Shown here: positions 16,856 to 27,624 of the stretch, in pieces
How the letters are laid out: every line of letters begins with the position of its first letter
How positions within the stretch are numbered: the first letter of the stretch is position 1
Source of the DNA: an uncultured bacterium
GTDB lineage: Bacteria > Bacillota_I > Bacilli_A > RFN20 > CAG-826
DNA length: 64,000 nucleotides
Direction of reading: 5' to 3'
Assembly (NCBI GenBank): GCA_949288485.1
Contig: CASEKC010000004.1
Span: 62,001 to 126,000, forward strand
Notes under the pieces: generated by a model
The model's database searches: none
Seen by the model: only the letters and a program-made list of their open reading frames with translations
Told to the model about the DNA's origin: nothing
Translations under genes and position numbers: made by a program

Positions 16856-19372
16856 ATGGCAGATGAAAATAAGATTGAAATTGAAAGCGGAATAGTACCA
16901 TCTTTAAAAGATGCTGAAATCGTTGATGAAGTTAAATCCTCATTTCTTGATTATGCAATGAGTGTTATTATTTCACGTGCTTTACCAGATGTTAGAGATG
17001 GATTAAAACCTGTTACAAGAAGAATTATCTATTGTATGGATGAAAGTGGATATACACCTGATAAACCTTTCGTCAAATGTGCTAAAGTTGTTGGTGATGT
17101 TATGGGTAAATATCATCCTCATGGAGACTCTTCAATTTATATGGCTATGGTACGTTTAGCTCAAGATTTCTCAATGCGTTATCCACTTGTTGATGGACAT
17201 GGTAACTTTGGTACTATGGATGGTGATGATCCTGCAGCTTATCGTTATACTGAAGCAAGAATGGAAAAATTAGCTTTAGAAATGGTTAGAGATATAAATC
17301 TTAATACAGTTGATTTTTCACCAAATTATGATGGTAACTTAGAAGAACCTAATGTTTTACCAGCTCATTTCCCAAATCTTTTAGTTAATGGAAGTGATGG
17401 TATTGCAGTTGGTATGGCTACAAAAATGCCTCCACATAACCTTAAAGAAGTTATTTCTGCTTTACAAGCTTATGCTAAAAATCCTGAAATAACAGTTGAA
17501 GAATTAATGGGAATTATGAAAGGTCCTGATTTTCCTACTGGCGGAATAGTTTATGGACTCAACGGCATAAGAGATTATTATGCAACAGGTAGAGGAACTT
17601 TTATTTTAAGATCAAAAACTCAAATAGTTGAAGAAAGTAATGGTAAAAGTAAAATAATCATTACTGAAATTCCTTATCAAACAAATAAAGCAAGTATTGT
17701 TGCAAAGGTAGGAGAATTATATAGAGATAAAAAGATTGAAGGAATTACATCAATTAAAGATTTCTCAAAAGCCAATGTTCATATCGAAATTGAATGTAAA
17801 AAAGATGCAGTTCCATCGGTTGTTTTAAATCAATTATTTAAAAATACTCAACTTGAAACTTCTTATGGTGTTATTAATTTAGCTATCGTTAATGGAGTTC
17901 CAAAAGTTTTATCTTTAAAAGAATTACTTCAAAATTATATAGATTTCCAAATCGAAATAGTTAGAAGAAGAACAATTTTCTTACTCGATAAAGATGAGAA
18001 AAGAAAACATATTATCGAAGGTTTATTAATTTGTAGAGATAATATCGATGAAATCGTTCAAATGGTTAAAGAAAGTGAAAATAACCAAGATTTCGTTCAA
18101 AAAGCAATTGCTTCAAGATTCCAATTTAGTGAAGTTCAAGCTAATGCAATTATTACTTTACAACTTGGAAGATTAACTCATTTAGAAAATAATAGATTAT
18201 TAAATGAAAAAGCACAATTAGAAAAAAATATCGAAAATTATCACTTTATTTTATCCTCACGTGAAAACATGTTGGATGTTGTTTTAAATGAATTAGAAGA
18301 AATTAAAACAAAATTTGGTGATGAAAGAAGAACATTAATTTCTAATGAATTTATTTCAATTGAAGATGAAGATTTAATTCCTGAAGAAGAAGTTGTCATT
18401 ACTCTTACGGAAAAAGGATATATTAAAAGAATGCCTGCTAATGAATTTAAAGCTCAAAATAGAGGTGGAAAAGGAATTAAAGGCATGACTACTTATGAAG
18501 ATGATGAAGTAGATAAATTAGTTTATAGTAAAACTCATACCGATATTTTATTTTTCTCTAATTTTGGAAGAGTATATAGAAAAAGAGGATATGAAATTTC
18601 CGAAGGTAGCCGTATTGCAAAAGGAACACATATTGGTAATCTTTTAAATTTAGATAAAAATGAAAAAATTGTTTCAATTATTGCTGCTGATGACTACGAA
18701 AATAAATATCTTTTCTTCGCAACAAGAAAAGGTTTAGTCAAACGTGTTAAACTTGAAGAATTTGTAAGAATTAATACAAATGGTAAATATGCTATTAAAT
18801 TTAATGATGATGATAATTTACTTGATGTAAAGGTTACTAATGGTAATGCTAAAGTACTTTTAGCTAGTGATGAAGGTCAACTTGCATTATTTGATGAAAC
18901 TCAAGTAAGAGCTATGGGAAGAACCGCTAAAGGTGTAGGTGGTATGAAATTAGGAAAAGCTCACCTTGTTTCTTTAGCAACATCGAACGAAGGTAATTTA
19001 GTATTCGTTATTAGTGAAAATGGTTTAGGTAAATTATCTGAAATCGAAGATTATAGAGAAACACACCGTAATTCAAAAGGTGTAAAAACTATAAAAATCA
19101 CTGAAAAAACCGGAAAATTATGTGCTATGAAAGTTGTTAATGGTGATGAAGATTATCTTGCAATTACAAATAGTGGAATAATTATCCGTTCACCACTTTC
19201 TCAAGTAAGAAGATGTGGTAGAAATTCCCAAGGCGTTATTTTAATGAATATGAAAAATGAAAATGATCATATTTCATCTATAACAATTCTTCCTCATGAA
19301 GAAGAAAATGTTATAGAAAATAATACCGAAAATACTATTAATAACGAATCAGAAAAGATAGAAACAAATTAA
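16856..19372 (+). CDS. gyrA: DNA gyrase subunit A
   Basis: DNA-cleaving half of gyrase. 838 residues. It shows [20 protein letters not shown], the quinolone-site helix [17 protein letters not shown] and the catalytic Tyr in [10 protein letters not shown]. The C-terminal beta-pinwheel contains the GyrA box QNRGGKG, which marks it as gyrase rather than topoisomerase IV. A Ser follows Asp in the quinolone loop, the usual wild-type state. GAGG precedes the start 23 bases after gyrB. Confidence 0.97.
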   Translation: MADENKIEIESGIVPSLKDAEIVDEVKSSFLDYAMSVIISRALPDVRDGLKPVTRRIIYCMDESGYTPDKPFVKCAKVVGDVMGKYHPHGDSSIYMAMVRLAQDFSMRYPLVDGHGNFGTMDGDDPAAYRYTEARMEKLALEMVRDINLNTVDFSPNYDGNLEEPNVLPAHFPNLLVNGSDGIAVGMATKMPPHNLKEVISALQAYAKNPEITVEELMGIMKGPDFPTGGIVYGLNGIRDYYATGRGTFILRSKTQIVEESNGKSKIIITEIPYQTNKASIVAKVGELYRDKKIEGITSIKDFSKANVHIEIECKKDAVPSVVLNQLFKNTQLETSYGVINLAIVNGVPKVLSLKELLQNYIDFQIEIVRRRTIFLLDKDEKRKHIIEGLLICRDNIDEIVQMVKESENNQDFVQKAIASRFQFSEVQANAIITLQLGRLTHLENNRLLNEKAQLEKNIENYHFILSSRENMLDVVLNELEEIKTKFGDERRTLISNEFISIEDEDLIPEEEVVITLTEKGYIKRMPANEFKAQNRGGKGIKGMTTYEDDEVDKLVYSKTHTDILFFSNFGRVYRKRGYEISEGSRIAKGTHIGNLLNLDKNEKIVSIIAADDYENKYLFFATRKGLVKRVKLEEFVRINTNGKYAIKFNDDDNLLDVKVTNGNAKVLLASDEGQLALFDETQVRAMGRTAKGVGGMKLGKAHLVSLATSNEGNLVFVISENGLGKLSEIEDYRETHRNSKGVKTIKITEKTGKLCAMKVVNGDEDYLAITNSGIIIRSPLSQVRRCGRNSQGVILMNMKNENDHISSITILPHEEENVIENNTENTINNESEKIETN

Positions 19373-19378
19373 TTTATA

Positions 19379-20389
19379 ATGAATCCTTTAATTTTTTATA
19401 AACAAACATCAAAAAACGACAATTTCGAAGCTTCTAAATTAAAAAAAGCTTTAATTAATTCTTTAGAGATTAGAAATGCATCATATGTGAATTCGATTTT
19501 AGATGAAACATATGATGTAATTCATTTCTTAAATTTAGAAGATGTAGCTTATTATTCAAATTCTATTAAAAAGAGTGTTAAAAAAGTAATAAGTCTCTTT
19601 TATTGTGAAGAAGATCAAAGAGGTAGAATTTTAGAAGAAAATAAAAGAGAAAATTTATATGTTATTAAAGCTAATGATGTGGAAATTTTAAATAAACTTG
19701 ATTGTATTTTTGTTCCTACAGAAAAAGCGAAGGAATATCTATTATCTTTTAATGTTAAAACGAGAATTGAAGTTTTATATTATCCTTTAAGAAGTGTAAA
19801 ATTTAATTTAGAAAACAATGTTTTAAAAAATGTCGTTTATAGATATTTTCAAATAGATGAATCTTCTATTATTGCGACTGTTTCCCTTTATTTTAAAGAC
19901 TACGAAGCTTTTAAAAAGATTAAAGAATTAGCTTTATCATTTCCTAAAATAAAATTTATTGTTTTAACAGAAGCTGATCCATTTAAATCTTTTTCTTTAA
20001 AAACAAAAAAATTATTTAAGCAAAAAATAAATAATATTATTTTTGCTTCAAATTTAAATGATGATATTTATAATTCGTTATTTTTTAACTCAAAAATGTA
20101 TATTAACATTTCTTCTTCATATGGTAATATAATCGAACTTTTTGATGCAATGGCTTCTAAAACGCAGATTTTTACATTAAATTACTCATCTTTTTGTGAT
20201 ATCACAATTGATAAAGAAACATCGTATAACTATAATAATCTTGATTTATTAAAATCTGGTATAAATGAATATTTATCTGGTTTAATTGAATCAACTACTA
20301 AAAAAGCATACGAATTTTCAAAAGAAGCAAATGTTAATAAAGTAGGTGAAAAATTAATTGATATATACAAGGATATTTTGGAGGAATAA
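19379..20389 (+). CDS. Glycosyltransferase-like protein (GT-B fold, degenerate)
   Basis: 336 residues, 6 bases after gyrA and 2 bases before serS, so co-transcribed. The C-terminal half looks like a GT4-type Rossmann half: IIATVSLYFKDYEAFKKIKELA, FIVLTEADPF, NNIIFASNLNDDIYNSLFFNSKMYINISSSYGN, then EGFG-like IIELFDAMASKTQIFTL. The typical E-x7-E pattern is weak, so activity is uncertain. There is no signal peptide or membrane segment. No Shine-Dalgarno; translation probably follows from gyrA. Confidence 0.6.
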   Translation: MNPLIFYKQTSKNDNFEASKLKKALINSLEIRNASYVNSILDETYDVIHFLNLEDVAYYSNSIKKSVKKVISLFYCEEDQRGRILEENKRENLYVIKANDVEILNKLDCIFVPTEKAKEYLLSFNVKTRIEVLYYPLRSVKFNLENNVLKNVVYRYFQIDESSIIATVSLYFKDYEAFKKIKELALSFPKIKFIVLTEADPFKSFSLKTKKLFKQKINNIIFASNLNDDIYNSLFFNSKMYINISSSYGNIIELFDAMASKTQIFTLNYSSFCDITIDKETSYNYNNLDLLKSGINEYLSGLIESTTKKAYEFSKEANVNKVGEKLIDIYKDILEE

Positions 20390-20391
20390 AG

Positions 20392-21672
20392 ATGCTAGAT
20401 ATTAATTATATTATTGAGAATAAAGAGAAAGTTAAAGAACTTTTAAAAAGAAAAAATTACGAAGCTGATATTGATTCATTATGTGAACATATATTAGAAA
20501 AAAGAAAAATTCAAAGAGAAGTTGAAACAAATAAATCTGAACAAAATAAATTATCAAAAAGTGTTCCACAAGTTAAAAAAGAAGGTGGAGATGTTACTAA
20601 AATATTCGAAGAAGTTAAGCATTTAGCAGCTTTAAATAAAGAAAAAGAAGAAAAATTAGAAGTTTTAGAAAAAGAAATTAACTCAGTTTTAGTTGCTTTA
20701 CCAAATCTTCCTGATGAAGATTTACTTCCTGGAGAAAAAGAAAATAATAAACCAATTTATTTTTATAAAGATAAACCATCATTCTCATTTAAAATTAAAG
20801 ATCATGTTGAACTTGCTGAATCATTAGGTTTAATTGATTATGAAAGAGGTGCAAAAGTAAGTGGTGCAGGAACTTGGTTTTATACTAGTTTAGGTGCTCA
20901 ACTTGAATGGGCTTTACTTAATTTCTTTATTAGTGAGCATCTTAAAGATGGATTTACTTTTATGCTTCCACCACACATTTTAAATTATGATAGTGGATTT
21001 ACAGCAGGACAATTCCCTAAATTTGAAAATGATATTTTTAAACTTGATTTACCTGATCAATTTAAATTTATGCTTCCTACAGCTGAAACAGCTTTAGTAA
21101 ATTATTATCGTAATGAAATTTTGAGTGGAAAAGATTTACCAAAAAAATTCTTTGCATATACTCCTTGTTATAGAAAAGAAGCTGGTACAAACCGTGCTGA
21201 AGAAAGAGGCATGATCAGAGGATATCAATTTAATAAAGTAGAAATGGTTGAATATACTGCTGATAATGATTCTGATAGAGCATTTGAAGAATTAGTAAAT
21301 AAGGCTAAAACTTTAGTAGAAAAATTAGGATTACATTTCAGAATTACAAAACTTGCTGCAGGTGATTGTTCTCACTCAATGGCAAGAACTTATGATATCG
21401 AAATTTATTTCCCTTCATTAGATATTTATAAAGAAGTTTCTTCTGTTTCTAACGCAAGAAGTTATCAAGCAAGAAGAGGTATGATGAGATATAAAGATGA
21501 AGAAGGAAAAATGCATTATATGCACACATTAAATGGAAGTGGATTAGCAACTTCAAGAGTATTCCCTGCTTTACTTGAACAATATCAAAATGAAGATGGT
21601 TCAGTAACAATTCCTGAAGTATTACGTCCATTTATGGGTGGATTAACTGTTTTAAAACCAATAAAAAAATAG
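20392..21672 (+). CDS. serS: Seryl-tRNA synthetase
   Basis: Class II synthetase that charges tRNA-Ser. 426 residues. An N-terminal coiled-coil arm (about 27-105, rich in Lys/Glu) precedes the catalytic domain. Motif 2 is FAYTPCYRKEAGTNRAEERGMIRGYQFNKVEM and motif 3 is LNGSGLATSRVFPALLEQ. GGAGG lies upstream within the end of the preceding gene. It ends in TAG. No T-box leader is visible because the gene follows directly on the gyrA unit. Confidence 0.97.
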   Translation: MLDINYIIENKEKVKELLKRKNYEADIDSLCEHILEKRKIQREVETNKSEQNKLSKSVPQVKKEGGDVTKIFEEVKHLAALNKEKEEKLEVLEKEINSVLVALPNLPDEDLLPGEKENNKPIYFYKDKPSFSFKIKDHVELAESLGLIDYERGAKVSGAGTWFYTSLGAQLEWALLNFFISEHLKDGFTFMLPPHILNYDSGFTAGQFPKFENDIFKLDLPDQFKFMLPTAETALVNYYRNEILSGKDLPKKFFAYTPCYRKEAGTNRAEERGMIRGYQFNKVEMVEYTADNDSDRAFEELVNKAKTLVEKLGLHFRITKLAAGDCSHSMARTYDIEIYFPSLDIYKEVSSVSNARSYQARRGMMRYKDEEGKMHYMHTLNGSGLATSRVFPALLEQYQNEDGSVTIPEVLRPFMGGLTVLKPIKK

Positions 21673-21683
21673 TATAATCTTTA

Positions 21684-21766
21684 AGCCGTTACAAATTAAT
21701 CTTTCGAACCAGGTCAGGATGGGAACATAGCAGCCTTAAGAAAATCTTTAATTGTGTAACGGTTTT
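21684..21766 (+). ncRNA. ffs: Small signal recognition particle RNA (4.5S-like)
   Basis: The conserved SRP hairpin is explicit: CCAGGTCAGGATGGGAAC (21709-21726) followed by ATAGCAGCCTTAAG, with the asymmetric loop and tetraloop order of helix 8. Outer ends CCGTTAC (21686) and GTAACGG (21755-21761) pair, giving an ~80-base, Alu-less RNA; the T-run that ends it follows at once. TATAAT at 21673-21678, just after serS, is a plausible -10. serS-SRP-tadA is close to the common Firmicutes order. Confidence 0.95.
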
Positions 21767-21786
21767 TTTAATGTTTTAATTTAAAT

Positions 21787-22242
21787 ATGAATAAAGAAAT
21801 TTATTATCAAGAATACATGGATATTGCTTTAAAAGAAGCAAAAAAAGCTTATAAAAATGGCGATGTACCTGTCGGAGCAGTTTTAATTGATGAATCAGGT
21901 AAAATTATCGCAAAAGGTTTTAATAAAAAAGAAAAAGATAATGATGTTACAAAACATGCTGAAATAATTGTCATTAAAAAAGCCAATAAAATTTTAAATA
22001 ATTGGAGATTAGAAAATTTAACTTTAGTTGTTACTTTATCACCTTGCTTAATGTGTTTAGGAGCAATTATTGCTTCAAGAATTAAAAAAGTTGTTATAGG
22101 GTGTAAGGATAATAAATTAAGTGATAAAGAAAATATAATTTTAAATGATTTATATTTTGATAATAATATAGAAATTTTAAAGGGTATTAAAGAGAATGAA
22201 TGTAAAAAGATATTAAATGATTTTTTTAATAAAAAACGATAA
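21787..22242 (+). CDS. tadA: tRNA-specific adenosine deaminase
   Basis: Zinc deaminase that makes inosine at A34 of tRNA-Arg(ACG). 151 residues. Zinc and catalytic residues are in KHAEIIVI (His/Glu) and TLSPCLMCLGAI (two Cys); PVGAVL precedes them. It begins right after the SRP RNA terminator with no clear Shine-Dalgarno. The dnaX/recR genes that often follow are absent. A 149-codon frame on the opposite strand is its shadow. Confidence 0.93.
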   Translation: MNKEIYYQEYMDIALKEAKKAYKNGDVPVGAVLIDESGKIIAKGFNKKEKDNDVTKHAEIIVIKKANKILNNWRLENLTLVVTLSPCLMCLGAIIASRIKKVVIGCKDNKLSDKENIILNDLYFDNNIEILKGIKENECKKILNDFFNKKR

Positions 22243-22274
22243 TTTTTTAAGTTTATAAACACGACAATTATCGT
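22236..22274 (+). terminator. Possible weak terminator after tadA
   Basis: ACGATAATT (22236-22244, over the tadA stop) pairs with AATTATCGT (22266-22274) around a ~21-base loop. The T-rich stretch after it is interrupted, so termination would be leaky. Confidence 0.35.
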
Positions 22275-22369
22275 AAATATTTCTATTTTTGTTAACAATG
22301 TAAAAAATGTAAAGATTATAATACTAAAATTATTCTTTTTAAAAAAATAATTTTGTGTAATAATAAGGC

Positions 22370-25084
22370 ATGCTCAAAATAAGAAATGTCACAAAATATT
22401 ACTCAAAAAACGGTAAAAAATTTGTGATTTTAAAAGGAATAAATTTAGATTTTTCTAATCAAGGATTATATGTGATTTTAGGTCCTTCAGGTAGTGGAAA
22501 ATCTACTCTTTTAAATTTAATTGGGAAAATAGATAAACCTAATGAAGGTGATATATTTTATAATGATTTAAATATTAATGAATTTAATGAAAAGGACACT
22601 AATAATTATCGATTAAATGATATCGGATTTATTTTTCAACAATATAATTTAATTTCAAATTTAACAGTTGAAGATAATATTTTATTAGGGTTAGAAAATC
22701 ATAAAATTAAAAAGAAAGATAAAGATAAATTAGTCGAAGAAATATTAAAAAAGCTCGATTTATTAGGTTATAAAAAGAAAAAAGTTAATCTTTTAAGTGG
22801 TGGCGAACAACAAAGAGTCTCTATTGCTAGAGCATTAATAAAAAATCCTTCTACTATTTTAGCTGATGAACCTACTGGTGCTTTAGATCATAAAAATAGT
22901 GAAATAATAATGAATCTTTTAAAAGAAATTTCCGCTACAAAATTAGTCATTTTAATTACTCATAACGAAGAATTAGCTAGACTATATGGAGATGAAATTA
23001 TTTATTTAAAAGATGGGGATGTTTCTAATAAGGAAACAATACATAAAGAAATTTTAAATAATTTTGATATAAAAAGTGATAAAAAAGAATATAAAACAAG
23101 TAATTTTTCTTTTTTAAATAGTTTAAAAATTACAACAAAAAATATTTTTTCAAAAAAAGTTAGAAGTTTTTTAACACTTTTAGGTTCTTCTTTTGGATTA
23201 ATTGGATTATCTTTAGTTTTGGCTTTATCGAGTGGTGTAAATAATTATGTAAAAAGAGTAGAAAAAGAAGCATCTATGATGCTTCCTATAACTATTCCAA
23301 TTATTACAGAGGTCGATAATTCCTCAATAGATTCTTCTTTAATTGAGTTTCCTAGTGGTGATTTTATTTATGCTAATGATAATGTTTTAAGCAAAAATGA
23401 AGTAAAAATTAATTATTTAAATGAAAAATATATTAATTATCTAAATTATATTAAAAATAATACTCCTTATATGGAAGATTTTATTATCAATAGAAGTGAA
23501 GATTATGCATTAAAAATAATAGGTAAAAATATAAGTGACGAAATATATTTAATAGATAACACAAAAGAATTTTCAACTAATAGAAATAATACGATTTCTA
23601 AATTTTTTTATTCATCTAACACAACTTTTCATCCTATGAATGGAAGCGAAGATTATATAAAAGAAAATTATGATTTATTGTATGGTAGTTATCCAAATTT
23701 TAACAATAGAAACGAAGCAATACTTGTATTAGACGAATATAATTCGCTTCCACGTGAAATGTTTTCAATACTTGGTTTTGAAGGATTTATGAGTATTAAT
23801 TTTAAAGACATGGTAAATAAAACATACAAAATATTAAATAATGACGAATATTATAATTTAAATAAAAATTTAGATGTTTATGGCCCAAATGGATTTCCAC
23901 GTGAAATATATACTATAAATGTTAAAAAAATGAACATGATTTTTAATGATACAAATATGGGTCAAGAAATAAAGATTGTTGGAATATTAAGACCAAAAGA
24001 AGGATTAACCCTTTCTTCCTTAGGAAGTGGGGTTTGTTATCAACAAAGTTTAATTGAGGATATATTAAACAAGAATTTAAATAGCGATGTAAATAAAAAA
24101 ATTACTCAAAATTTTGTTTTTAAAAGTTATCAAGAGCCTAGTTATTTTAAAAATGCAATTTTAAATCTTTATAGAGAATTTGATATGTATGATGATGTAT
24201 ATGGAGCAGATGGAATAAGTGTTTTAGCTTCTAGAATAAACTCATTAATAAATAATTATTTCGACTTTTATTCTCCAACTAACGGAAATTTATTAGTTAA
24301 TGGAATTGAAGATTTTATGAAAGAATTATCCTCTTCAGGAATAAATTTAAATTCACATTATGTTTTTGAAGTTGGAATAAAAGAATCTATGATGAAAATT
24401 TTAGGTTATTTAGAAAACCAAAATTATACTGAATTTTATGATTCATTTATTAATTTTATTTCATTTTTAAACAACTATTCACAAATAGAATCTATTATGA
24501 TTTATCCAAAAGATTTAGATTCAAAAGATCAAATTTTGAAATTATTAGATGAATACAATGTTATTTCTAATAATTTAGGCGATGAATATCATGCTTCAAA
24601 AAAAGAAGAACAAGTCTATTACACTGATTTAGTATCTCTTTTAGGCAATCAAGTTTTTGAATTAACTGAGATAATGAATATTGTACTTATTATTTTTAGT
24701 TCTATTTCTTTAATAGTTTCATCAATTTTAATGGGGATTATAACTTATTCTTCTGTTTTAGAGAGAAGTAAAGAAATTGGAATTTTGAGAAGTTTAGGCA
24801 TAAAAAGAGGAGAAGTTGGACAAATATTTATAAATGAAAGTATTTTAATTTCTCTAGTTTCTTCTATTTTAGGATTTATTGTTGCTTCTTTAATTACAAT
24901 CCCATTAAACAATTTATTAAATTATTTATATTCAGATTATTATTTAGGTTCGATATTTTTTATTACATCTTATAATCTGCCGATATTAATTATAATTTCA
25001 ATAATAATTGGATTTATATCAGGTTTAGCCCCATCTATTATTGCAGGTAGAAAAAATATAATTGAAACTTTGAGGAATTATTAA
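22370..25084 (+). CDS. ABC transporter, fused ATPase and FtsX/MacB-type permease
   Basis: 904 residues. The N-terminal ABC domain (1 to about 225) has GPSGSGKSTLLNLIG, signature LSGGEQQRVSIARAL and TILADEPTGALD. A first membrane span (about 268-290) leads into a large extracellular domain (about 290-770), then three C-terminal spans in the MacB/FtsX pattern (NIVLIIFSSISLIVSSILMGI onward). Such proteins act in export or mechanotransmission; substrate unknown. No Shine-Dalgarno: a TAATAA element ends 6 bases before the ATG, hinting at a leaderless mRNA. The P-type ATPase follows after 2 bases. Confidence 0.9.
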   Translation: MLKIRNVTKYYSKNGKKFVILKGINLDFSNQGLYVILGPSGSGKSTLLNLIGKIDKPNEGDIFYNDLNINEFNEKDTNNYRLNDIGFIFQQYNLISNLTVEDNILLGLENHKIKKKDKDKLVEEILKKLDLLGYKKKKVNLLSGGEQQRVSIARALIKNPSTILADEPTGALDHKNSEIIMNLLKEISATKLVILITHNEELARLYGDEIIYLKDGDVSNKETIHKEILNNFDIKSDKKEYKTSNFSFLNSLKITTKNIFSKKVRSFLTLLGSSFGLIGLSLVLALSSGVNNYVKRVEKEASMMLPITIPIITEVDNSSIDSSLIEFPSGDFIYANDNVLSKNEVKINYLNEKYINYLNYIKNNTPYMEDFIINRSEDYALKIIGKNISDEIYLIDNTKEFSTNRNNTISKFFYSSNTTFHPMNGSEDYIKENYDLLYGSYPNFNNRNEAILVLDEYNSLPREMFSILGFEGFMSINFKDMVNKTYKILNNDEYYNLNKNLDVYGPNGFPREIYTINVKKMNMIFNDTNMGQEIKIVGILRPKEGLTLSSLGSGVCYQQSLIEDILNKNLNSDVNKKITQNFVFKSYQEPSYFKNAILNLYREFDMYDDVYGADGISVLASRINSLINNYFDFYSPTNGNLLVNGIEDFMKELSSSGINLNSHYVFEVGIKESMMKILGYLENQNYTEFYDSFINFISFLNNYSQIESIMIYPKDLDSKDQILKLLDEYNVISNNLGDEYHASKKEEQVYYTDLVSLLGNQVFELTEIMNIVLIIFSSISLIVSSILMGIITYSSVLERSKEIGILRSLGIKRGEVGQIFINESILISLVSSILGFIVASLITIPLNNLLNYLYSDYYLGSIFFITSYNLPILIIISIIIGFISGLAPSIIAGRKNIIETLRNY

Positions 25085-25086
25085 TT

Positions 25087-27624
25087 ATGCTAGAGAAGTT
25101 GAAAAAAATTAAAGATTTAAGAAATAAAAAGAAAGATAAAAAGGAAAAGAAAAACACGATTAAAAGATACTCTCCAAAATATTCTAAAGGATTATCTTCT
25201 TATCAAGTTGAAAAAAGAATCCAAGATCGTTTAGTTAATAAAACTAAAATTAAAATTTCTGGAACTTATTTTCGAATTATTTGTAAAAATGTTTTTACAT
25301 TCTTTAATATTCTTCTTATTGCTATAGGCGTTGTTTTAATTATCTTTAATCTTTGGACTTCAGCAATTTTCTTATTAATTTTAATTCTTAACTTAGGAAT
25401 TGGATTATTTCAAGATATTAGAGCAAAAAGAGCAGTTGATAAACTTTCTTTAATTGAAAAAGACTATATAACTGTTATCCGTGATGGTAAAAAGATTGAA
25501 ATTTCAAGCGATGACATTGTCTTGGATGATATTATTTTTTGTAAAAAAGATACAAAAATTCCTTGTGATTCAATATTAATAAATGGTGAAGGTAATGTTA
25601 ATGAATCACTTTTAACTGGCGAATCAATTCCTGCTAAAAAGGTTTTAAATAGTAAATTATATAGTGGAACATATGTTACAAGCGGTTCTTTTTATGCTCG
25701 AGTTGATAAAGTTGGAGAAGAAAATTATATTTCTAAACTTCAACTTAAGAGTAAAGAATTTAAAGAACCACATTCTAAAATGTTTATTCAACTCAATAGA
25801 CTATTTAGAGTTATTGGTATTTTTGTTATTTGTATTGGGATTTTAGATTTAATTGAATTTGGAGTTATTTCTATTATTAATATTGATCCTGATATTAGTA
25901 GTATTTATGAATGGTTAGTTAAAAATAATCGTATTATTTTAACGTTAGCCGGTTCATTAGTTTCAATGATTCCTTCAGGAATGTATCTTTTAACAAGTGT
26001 TGCTTTAGCAGTTGGCGTTATTAAGTTAACAGCTCAAAAAGTACTTGTAAAAGATATGTATTCTCAAGAAACTTTAGCAAGAGTTGATACATTATGTATC
26101 GATAAAACTGGTACCATTACTGATGGTTCGTTATCTGTTTTTAACTATAAATTATTTACAAAAAATATGTATCATGATCGTTTTGAAGCTTTAATTGCTT
26201 CTTATTGTCATAAATTAGGCGAAGATAATGAGACTTCAATTGCTTTACTAAATTATTTTAAAAGTAAAAAAATATTTAAAGTTGAAAATTATATTCCGTT
26301 CTCAAGTGTTTATAAATATAGTGCTGCCGAACTTGAAGATAATGGAACTTTAGTTATTGGAGCTTATAATTTCTTTCCTTTAAAAAATAGCAATTTAATT
26401 AAAGATTATATAGAAGAAAATTCACTTGCAGGTTTTAGAACATTAGTTGTTGGCTTAACAAAAGGAAAAATTATTAATAATAAATTACCTGAAGATATTG
26501 AGGCAATTGCAGTTATTCTTTTACAAGATCATATTAGAGAAGAAGCAAAAAAATCTATAAAATGGTTTAATGATAACGATGTTGATATTAAAGTAATTAG
26601 TGGTGATAATCCTTTAACTGTTTTAAAAATTGCTGAAGCTAGTGGAGTTAGAAATTCTGATAAATATATTTCTTTAGAAAATTTAACTGAAGAAGAAGTT
26701 AAAGATGCAGCATTAAAATATACAATTTTTGGAAGAGTATCTCCTGAACAAAAAGAATTGATTATTAAAACTTTAAGAGAAAATGATCATACTGTTGCAA
26801 TGGTTGGAGATGGAATCAACGATATTTTATCTTTAAAAAGTGCCGATGTATCAATTGCTTTAGAAAGTGGAAGTAAAGCAAGTAGAGATATAGCAAATTT
26901 AGTTCTTTTAAATAATGATTTCACTAAATTACCTGATGTAGTTTTCCAAGGAAGAAGAGTCATAAATAATTTACAAAGAACTTGTTCTTTATTTTTAACA
27001 AAAACAATTTTTGCAGTTTTATTAAATGTTTTCTTCCTTATTTATGCTTTAATTACACAATTTGGAAGTTCAAATGCTCAACTTTGGCCATTCGCACCAA
27101 ATAATTTTTATTGTTGGGAATTATGTACAATTGGTGTTTCAGCCTTCCTTTTAGCTTTAGAGCCAAATAAAAATATTATTAAAGGTGACTTCTTATCTAA
27201 TATTATTAAAAATGCTCTCCCTCATGGTGTTTTACTTGGTTTAGCTATCATTCTTTTATATTTAACTTTCTTTTTAGGATTACAATCTTTCTTTGATCGA
27301 TTCCAGGTTTTAAATATCGCTACATTATTTATATCTTTAGGTTCATTTATACCATTAATCGAAATTTCTCGTCCATTAAATAAATATAGAACTTCGATAT
27401 TAATTCTAGCGGCAGTTTTAGTATTTTCATTATATTTATGGTCAACTTTTGGTGTTAACTGGTTATTAATTAATGGAAATTCGTCCGCTCCTAGATATAT
27501 GAGCTGGGAAGAATATGTTGCAACTTTATTCCTTTTATTAATTTATCTAGTTTTATATGTTAGTTATCGTCTTATTTTAAAATTAAAGGAGAAATATCAT
27601 GGCAAGTTCATCTTTAGAAAATAG
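25087..27624 (+). CDS. P-type cation-transporting ATPase (CtpE/YfgQ-like)
   Basis: 845 residues. A basic N-terminus is followed by the actuator motif LTGES (about 178-182), membrane helix 4 with MIPSGMYLLTSVALAVG, the phosphorylation site DKTGT (Asp339), the hinge motif MVGDGINDILSLKSADV, and about ten spans in all. The M4 PSGM sequence and overall shape match the HAD-IC group containing mycobacterial CtpE, implicated in Ca2+ uptake, so a divalent cation is likely but unproven. No N-terminal heavy-metal domain. It overlaps the TetR gene by 26 bases. Confidence 0.92.
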   Translation: MLEKLKKIKDLRNKKKDKKEKKNTIKRYSPKYSKGLSSYQVEKRIQDRLVNKTKIKISGTYFRIICKNVFTFFNILLIAIGVVLIIFNLWTSAIFLLILILNLGIGLFQDIRAKRAVDKLSLIEKDYITVIRDGKKIEISSDDIVLDDIIFCKKDTKIPCDSILINGEGNVNESLLTGESIPAKKVLNSKLYSGTYVTSGSFYARVDKVGEENYISKLQLKSKEFKEPHSKMFIQLNRLFRVIGIFVICIGILDLIEFGVISIINIDPDISSIYEWLVKNNRIILTLAGSLVSMIPSGMYLLTSVALAVGVIKLTAQKVLVKDMYSQETLARVDTLCIDKTGTITDGSLSVFNYKLFTKNMYHDRFEALIASYCHKLGEDNETSIALLNYFKSKKIFKVENYIPFSSVYKYSAAELEDNGTLVIGAYNFFPLKNSNLIKDYIEENSLAGFRTLVVGLTKGKIINNKLPEDIEAIAVILLQDHIREEAKKSIKWFNDNDVDIKVISGDNPLTVLKIAEASGVRNSDKYISLENLTEEEVKDAALKYTIFGRVSPEQKELIIKTLRENDHTVAMVGDGINDILSLKSADVSIALESGSKASRDIANLVLLNNDFTKLPDVVFQGRRVINNLQRTCSLFLTKTIFAVLLNVFFLIYALITQFGSSNAQLWPFAPNNFYCWELCTIGVSAFLLALEPNKNIIKGDFLSNIIKNALPHGVLLGLAIILLYLTFFLGLQSFFDRFQVLNIATLFISLGSFIPLIEISRPLNKYRTSILILAAVLVFSLYLWSTFGVNWLLINGNSSAPRYMSWEEYVATLFLLLIYLVLYVSYRLILKLKEKYHGKFIFRK

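Noticed and set aside
21849-22298. 149-codon minus-strand frame opposite tadA
   Set aside because: It mirrors tadA in an AT-rich sequence, lacks a ribosome-binding site and shows no domain; tadA has all catalytic motifs.
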